Shown piece by piece: positions 59,445-64,000 of a stretch of 64,000 nt of DNA (the stretch's first letter is position 1; every line of letters starts with the position of its first letter). The position numbers were made by a program, and so were the translations under genes. The stretch lies in assembly GCA_021776465.1 (NCBI GenBank), contig JAJFFU010000222.1:23404-87403 (forward strand), in the 5' to 3' direction. This DNA is from Parvularculaceae bacterium (GTDB taxonomy: Bacteria; Pseudomonadota; Alphaproteobacteria; Caulobacterales; Parvularculaceae). The notes under the pieces were generated by a model. The model ran no database searches. It saw only the letters and a program-made list of their open reading frames with translations, and was not told where the DNA came from.

Positions 59445-59898
59445 TTTCGCCATCGTCGAGACCGCCGAGGAATTTTTCAAAGTCTTTTGCTTCGCGAAAA
59501 TCTTTGTAGACCGAAGCATACCGCACATATGCGACGTCATCGAGATGGGCGAGCCCTTCCATTACAAGCTCGCCAATAGTCTTGGATTCAATTTCCGCCT
59601 CGCCCATGGACTCCAGTCGGCGAACAATACCGGAAATCATCTGCTCAATTTGTTCCGGCTCCACCTGACGCTTGCGCGTCGCAATCAAAACCGACCGCGC
59701 GAGCTTGTCGCGATCAAACGGCGCCTTCTTGCCCGTGCTCTTTACGACAATGAGTTCGCGCAGCTGGACGCGTTCAAACGTTGTGAAACGGCCGCCACAT
59801 GACGAGCATTCCCGGCGCCGGCGCACAGATGCGCCGTCCTCTGCGGACCGGGAATCTTTAACTTGCGTTTCCTCGCTGGTGCAAAAGGGGCATCGCAT
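59431..59898 (-). CDS. nrdR: transcriptional repressor NrdR
   Basis: [46 protein letters not shown]. Confidence 0.98.
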   Translation of the reverse strand: MRCPFCTSEETQVKDSRSAEDGASVRRRRECSSCGGRFTTFERVQLRELIVVKSTGKKAPFDRDKLARSVLIATRKRQVEPEQIEQMISGIVRRLESMGEAEIESKTIGELVMEGLAHLDDVAYVRYASVYKDFREAKDFEKFLGGLDDGENADD

Positions 59899-59926
59899 CG
59901 CATCGCCTTAATTAATTCGCCGCCCG

Positions 59927-61222
59927 TTATTGATAAATCGGAAACCGCGCGGTCAGCGCCAGAACCCGCTCCCGGACATCATCTTCCACAGCATCATTAT
60001 TGTCGCCACCCTCGGCGAGACCGTCCAATACGTTCGCCATCATCACGCCGACATTGCGAAATTCCGCAACGCCAAAGCCACGCGTTGTCGCGGCAGGCGA
60101 TCCGAGACGAATACCGGACGTCACGGTGAATTTTTCGGTATCGAAGGGTATGCCGTTTTTATTGCAGGTAATGCCGGCGCGTTCGAGGCTCTCCTCAGCG
60201 GCGTTTCCTTTTACATTCTTGGGTCGCAAATCGATCAACGCAAGGTGCGTGTCGGTGCCGCCTGAAACGACAGCGTAACCACCCTCGACAAGGGAGCCGG
60301 CGAGCGCTTGCGCATTCTCGACGACAGCGCTTGCATAAGACCGGAATTCAGGACGCAACGCCTCGCCAAAGGCGACAGCCTTCGCGGCGATCACATGCAT
60401 CAGCGGCCCGCCCTGCAATCCCGGGAAGGTCGCCGACCGGACTTTTTTGGCAATATCGGGATCATTCGTCAGCACCATGCCGCCGCGCGGTCCACGCAAT
60501 GTTTTGTGCGTCGTCGTCGTCACAACATCGGCATGATCGAGCGGGTTCGGGTGAACACCGCCAGCAACGAGGCCCGCAAAATGGGCCATGTCCACCATCA
60601 GTTTGGCGCCGACCGCGTCAGCCACCTCGCGAAATTTTGCAAAATCGATAATACGCGAATAGGCGCTGCCGCCGGCAACAATGACCTTGGGTTTATGTTC
60701 GTCAGCGAGCCGGGCCAGTGCGTCGTAATCAATCAGGCAATCGTCTTCACGTACACCATAGTGGACGGCGTTAAACCATTTGCCGGACTGGTTCGCCGGC
60801 GAGCCATGGGTCAAATGTCCGCCGGCCGCCAGATCCATGCCGAGGAATGTATCGCCCGGCTTCATCAGCGCCATGAACGCCGCTTGATTGGCCTGGCTTC
60901 CTGAATGCGGCTGCACATTCGCCTCTGCACAGTTGAACAATCGCCGCGCGCGATCGATTGCAATGGTCTCGACCTCATCAACAAATTCGCAGCCGCCATA
61001 GTAACGTCTGCCGGGATATCCTTCAGCGTATTTATTGGTGAGAACGGACCCCTGCGCTTCCAGCACCGCACGCGAAACAATATTTTCCGACGCGATCAGC
61101 TCAATCTGATTTTGCTGCCGGCCATATTCGCGATTAACCGCTGAAAACACTTCATCATCGACGCCCGCCAGGTCGTCGGTGAAAAACCCTTGCGGGATCA
61201 TCTCTGTTTGATTTGAGCTCAT
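59927..61222 (-). CDS. glyA: serine hydroxymethyltransferase
   Basis: [63 protein letters not shown]. Confidence 0.98.
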   Translation of the reverse strand: MSSNQTEMIPQGFFTDDLAGVDDEVFSAVNREYGRQQNQIELIASENIVSRAVLEAQGSVLTNKYAEGYPGRRYYGGCEFVDEVETIAIDRARRLFNCAEANVQPHSGSQANQAAFMALMKPGDTFLGMDLAAGGHLTHGSPANQSGKWFNAVHYGVREDDCLIDYDALARLADEHKPKVIVAGGSAYSRIIDFAKFREVADAVGAKLMVDMAHFAGLVAGGVHPNPLDHADVVTTTTHKTLRGPRGGMVLTNDPDIAKKVRSATFPGLQGGPLMHVIAAKAVAFGEALRPEFRSYASAVVENAQALAGSLVEGGYAVVSGGTDTHLALIDLRPKNVKGNAAEESLERAGITCNKNGIPFDTEKFTVTSGIRLGSPAATTRGFGVAEFRNVGVMMANVLDGLAEGGDNNDAVEDDVRERVLALTARFPIYQ

Positions 61223-61500
61223 AGTGACTTTGACCGCTATTGACTTGTAGACTTCGCACCTTACATCGGCCGCGCCATTTTCCCGGAAAACGCGAGGCGG
61301 TCGATTGTTCGGCCGGTCATTACCGGGTTTTCCGAAAAAGCGCCATAGGCTGAGCCTTACCGGCTCAGTGCGAATTCACACACTGATTCTATAGTTGATT
61401 TTACACGGGCGCATCGTTAGCCACCGTGTCTGCACGCGGCCTCGGCGACGTCATCGCGCCGATTGGGCAGTACGCCGCGTACATACAGAAGGAAGACAGA

Positions 61501-61962
61501 ATGTCTGAGAGTAACACCGGCGACGAACGGCCGGATTCGATCTTGTTGGCCGGCAAAATCGTTGCCGCGTATGTCAGCAACAACAAAATCAACGCCTCCG
61601 AAGTCCCCGCGCTGATCAGCACCACATTTGATGCGATCGCTGGATTGCAGGAGGGCGGCAGTGATTTCATGCATGCTGGCGAGCCAGCCGTGCCCATTGA
61701 TAAGTCAATCACACCGGATTTTGTGATCTGTCTGGAGGACGGCAAGAAATTAAAAATGCTGAAGCGCTATTTGCGAACGCATTTCAATCTCACTCCGGAA
61801 GACTATCGCCGCAAATGGGGATTGCCGGCCGATTATCCAATGACGGCGCCGAATTACAGCAAAAAGCGTTCGAGAGTGGCCAAATCCACCGGGCTCGGCA
61901 AAGGCCCGACCAAACGCAAAACAACGAAGAAGCGAGCCGCAAAAAAACGCGTAAAGCGTTAG
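61501..61962 (+). CDS. MucR/Ros family transcriptional regulator
   Basis: VICLEDGKKLKMLKRYLRTHFNLTPEDYRRKWGLPADYPMTAPNYSKKRS. Confidence 0.95.
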   Translation: MSESNTGDERPDSILLAGKIVAAYVSNNKINASEVPALISTTFDAIAGLQEGGSDFMHAGEPAVPIDKSITPDFVICLEDGKKLKMLKRYLRTHFNLTPEDYRRKWGLPADYPMTAPNYSKKRSRVAKSTGLGKGPTKRKTTKKRAAKKRVKR

Positions 61963-62081
61963 GGCGGCAAGCGCTTATCCTGGATCACGGACGTTTCCGC
62001 CGTTCATTCCCGCGAAGCCGGGAATAAGCGGATCTTTGAGCTTGCGGCAATCTCGAACCAGCAACCGATATGCTGGACAAA

Positions 62082-62112
62082 AAAAGAGCGCCCATATCGG
62101 GCGCTTTTTTTC
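62082..62112. terminator. intrinsic bidirectional terminator
   Basis: AAAAAA(g)AGCGCCC-atatc-GGGCGCTTTTTTT. Confidence 0.9.
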
Positions 62113-62130
62113 ATTCCGTATGATTTCCAA

Positions 62131-62673
62131 TTAGAGGCGGAAACGCACCTGATCAGCCCAAAACCGTTCGAGGCGCTGCAGCGCTTTATTCGTGCTTTCC
62201 ATCAAGCCGAAATCAACGCCGCCGACCTGCTCGACTGAAGACAATTGGCGTTCAAACAGATTGGCCAGGCTGTCGCGGATCTCAAGGCCGGTGTCCGTTA
62301 GCGAGACACGCTTGGACCGGCGGTCCGTCGAAGAGCGTTCATCCTTGATGTAGCCCTTCTCCACAAGCTGTTTCAAATTGTAGGAAACATTGGAGCCAAG
62401 ATAGTGGCCGCGCGAGCGCAATTCGCCCGGCGTCAGCTCGGCATCGCCAATATTGTAAAGCAGTAGCGCCTGAACCGAATTAATGTCTGTCTGGTTGATC
62501 CGTTCCAGCTCGTCCTTGATGACATCTAGGAGCTGGCGATGCAGCCGCTCGACCAAATGCAACAATTGCAGATAGCTCGTTTCCAGCGCATCCGGATCGG
62601 TCCCGGAGGCTTGCTCACCTTGTCCGATCACCGGCGATTGCATTGCACCGTTCAGCGCCATAATCTTACTCAC
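62131..62673 (-). CDS. MarR-family transcriptional regulator
   Basis: LTPGELRSRGHYLGSNVSYNLKQLVEKGYIKDERSSTDRRSKRVSLTDTG. Confidence 0.9.
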   Translation of the reverse strand: MSKIMALNGAMQSPVIGQGEQASGTDPDALETSYLQLLHLVERLHRQLLDVIKDELERINQTDINSVQALLLYNIGDAELTPGELRSRGHYLGSNVSYNLKQLVEKGYIKDERSSTDRRSKRVSLTDTGLEIRDSLANLFERQLSSVEQVGGVDFGLMESTNKALQRLERFWADQVRFRL

Positions 62674-62803
62674 TCAAAACTGTTGGTTTGAAGTAAACTA
62701 GCGCAGAGGTCTAAAGGCGTCGTTAAGTCCGAATATTCAATTTGAAATCGAAATTTACACAACAATATGAAAAGCGTTCACCAATGACACAGGCTGCTAA
62801 TAG

Positions 62804-63814
<1,011 letters not shown>

Positions 63815-63850
63815 CGGGCATCTCAATTTCTAATCCCAAATCCCTAAAAC

Positions 63851-64000
63851 CTACCTTCCCCCATATCCGCCCTTGGGTCGCAACGTCTTTCGCAACATCG
63901 CGTAGACCGGCAGGAAGAACACGACCGCAAAGCCCATTCGGATGGCGAAGTCCGTGACCATCCAATTGACCCACGGTAAATCCGCGCCCCAATAGACGTA
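63851..64000 (-). CDS. membrane protein, C-terminal fragment
   Basis: Open to the window edge; translates YVYWGADLPWVNWMVTDFAIRMGFAVVFFLPVYAMLRKTLRPKGGYGGR*. Confidence 0.6.
   Translation of the reverse strand, partial: YVYWGADLPWVNWMVTDFAIRMGFAVVFFLPVYAMLRKTLRPKGGYGGR

Overview
The window looks like an alphaproteobacterial chromosome segment. A conserved housekeeping backbone (about 34.2-64 kb) carries rlmB, rplM-rpsI, ctaA, lemA, plsX-fabH-ihfA, bamE, thiL-nusB-nrdR-glyA, a MucR-type regulator, hemB, and tRNA-Tyr and tRNA-Pro genes. To its left is a roughly 33 kb accessory segment bounded by an imperfect 19-bp direct repeat (995-1013 and 34157-34175, 17/19 identical by eye). The right copy overlaps the CCA end of tRNA-Tyr(GUA), so I read the segment as a candidate integrative element. 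Its ends carry a ParB-like/DNA methyltransferase + DUF5681 pair (left) and a DUF3489-DUF2924-serine recombinase trio (right). The cargo is an uncharacterised catabolic gene set: SDRs, an imine-reductase-like protein, a thiolase, a class-III aminotransferase, a choline-kinase-like kinase, a Tyr-phosphatase-like protein, an acyl-CoA synthetase and dehydrogenase, two quinohemoprotein dehydrogenases, a TonB receptor, an MFS transporter, a GntR/FCD regulator and a three-subunit biotin carboxylase. By-eye comparison shows altered catalytic residues in both PQQ enzymes and in the carboxyltransferase. A shared operator-like motif (TGTnnTACATTATTGyAT-like) lies at four intergenic promoters of the cluster. 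A complete IS1595-type element (41222-43693, 25-bp IRs, 8-bp TSD ATACATAC) carries two overlapping passenger genes of unknown function and sits about 190 bp upstream of rplM-rpsI. All family assignments come from reading sequences without database searches.
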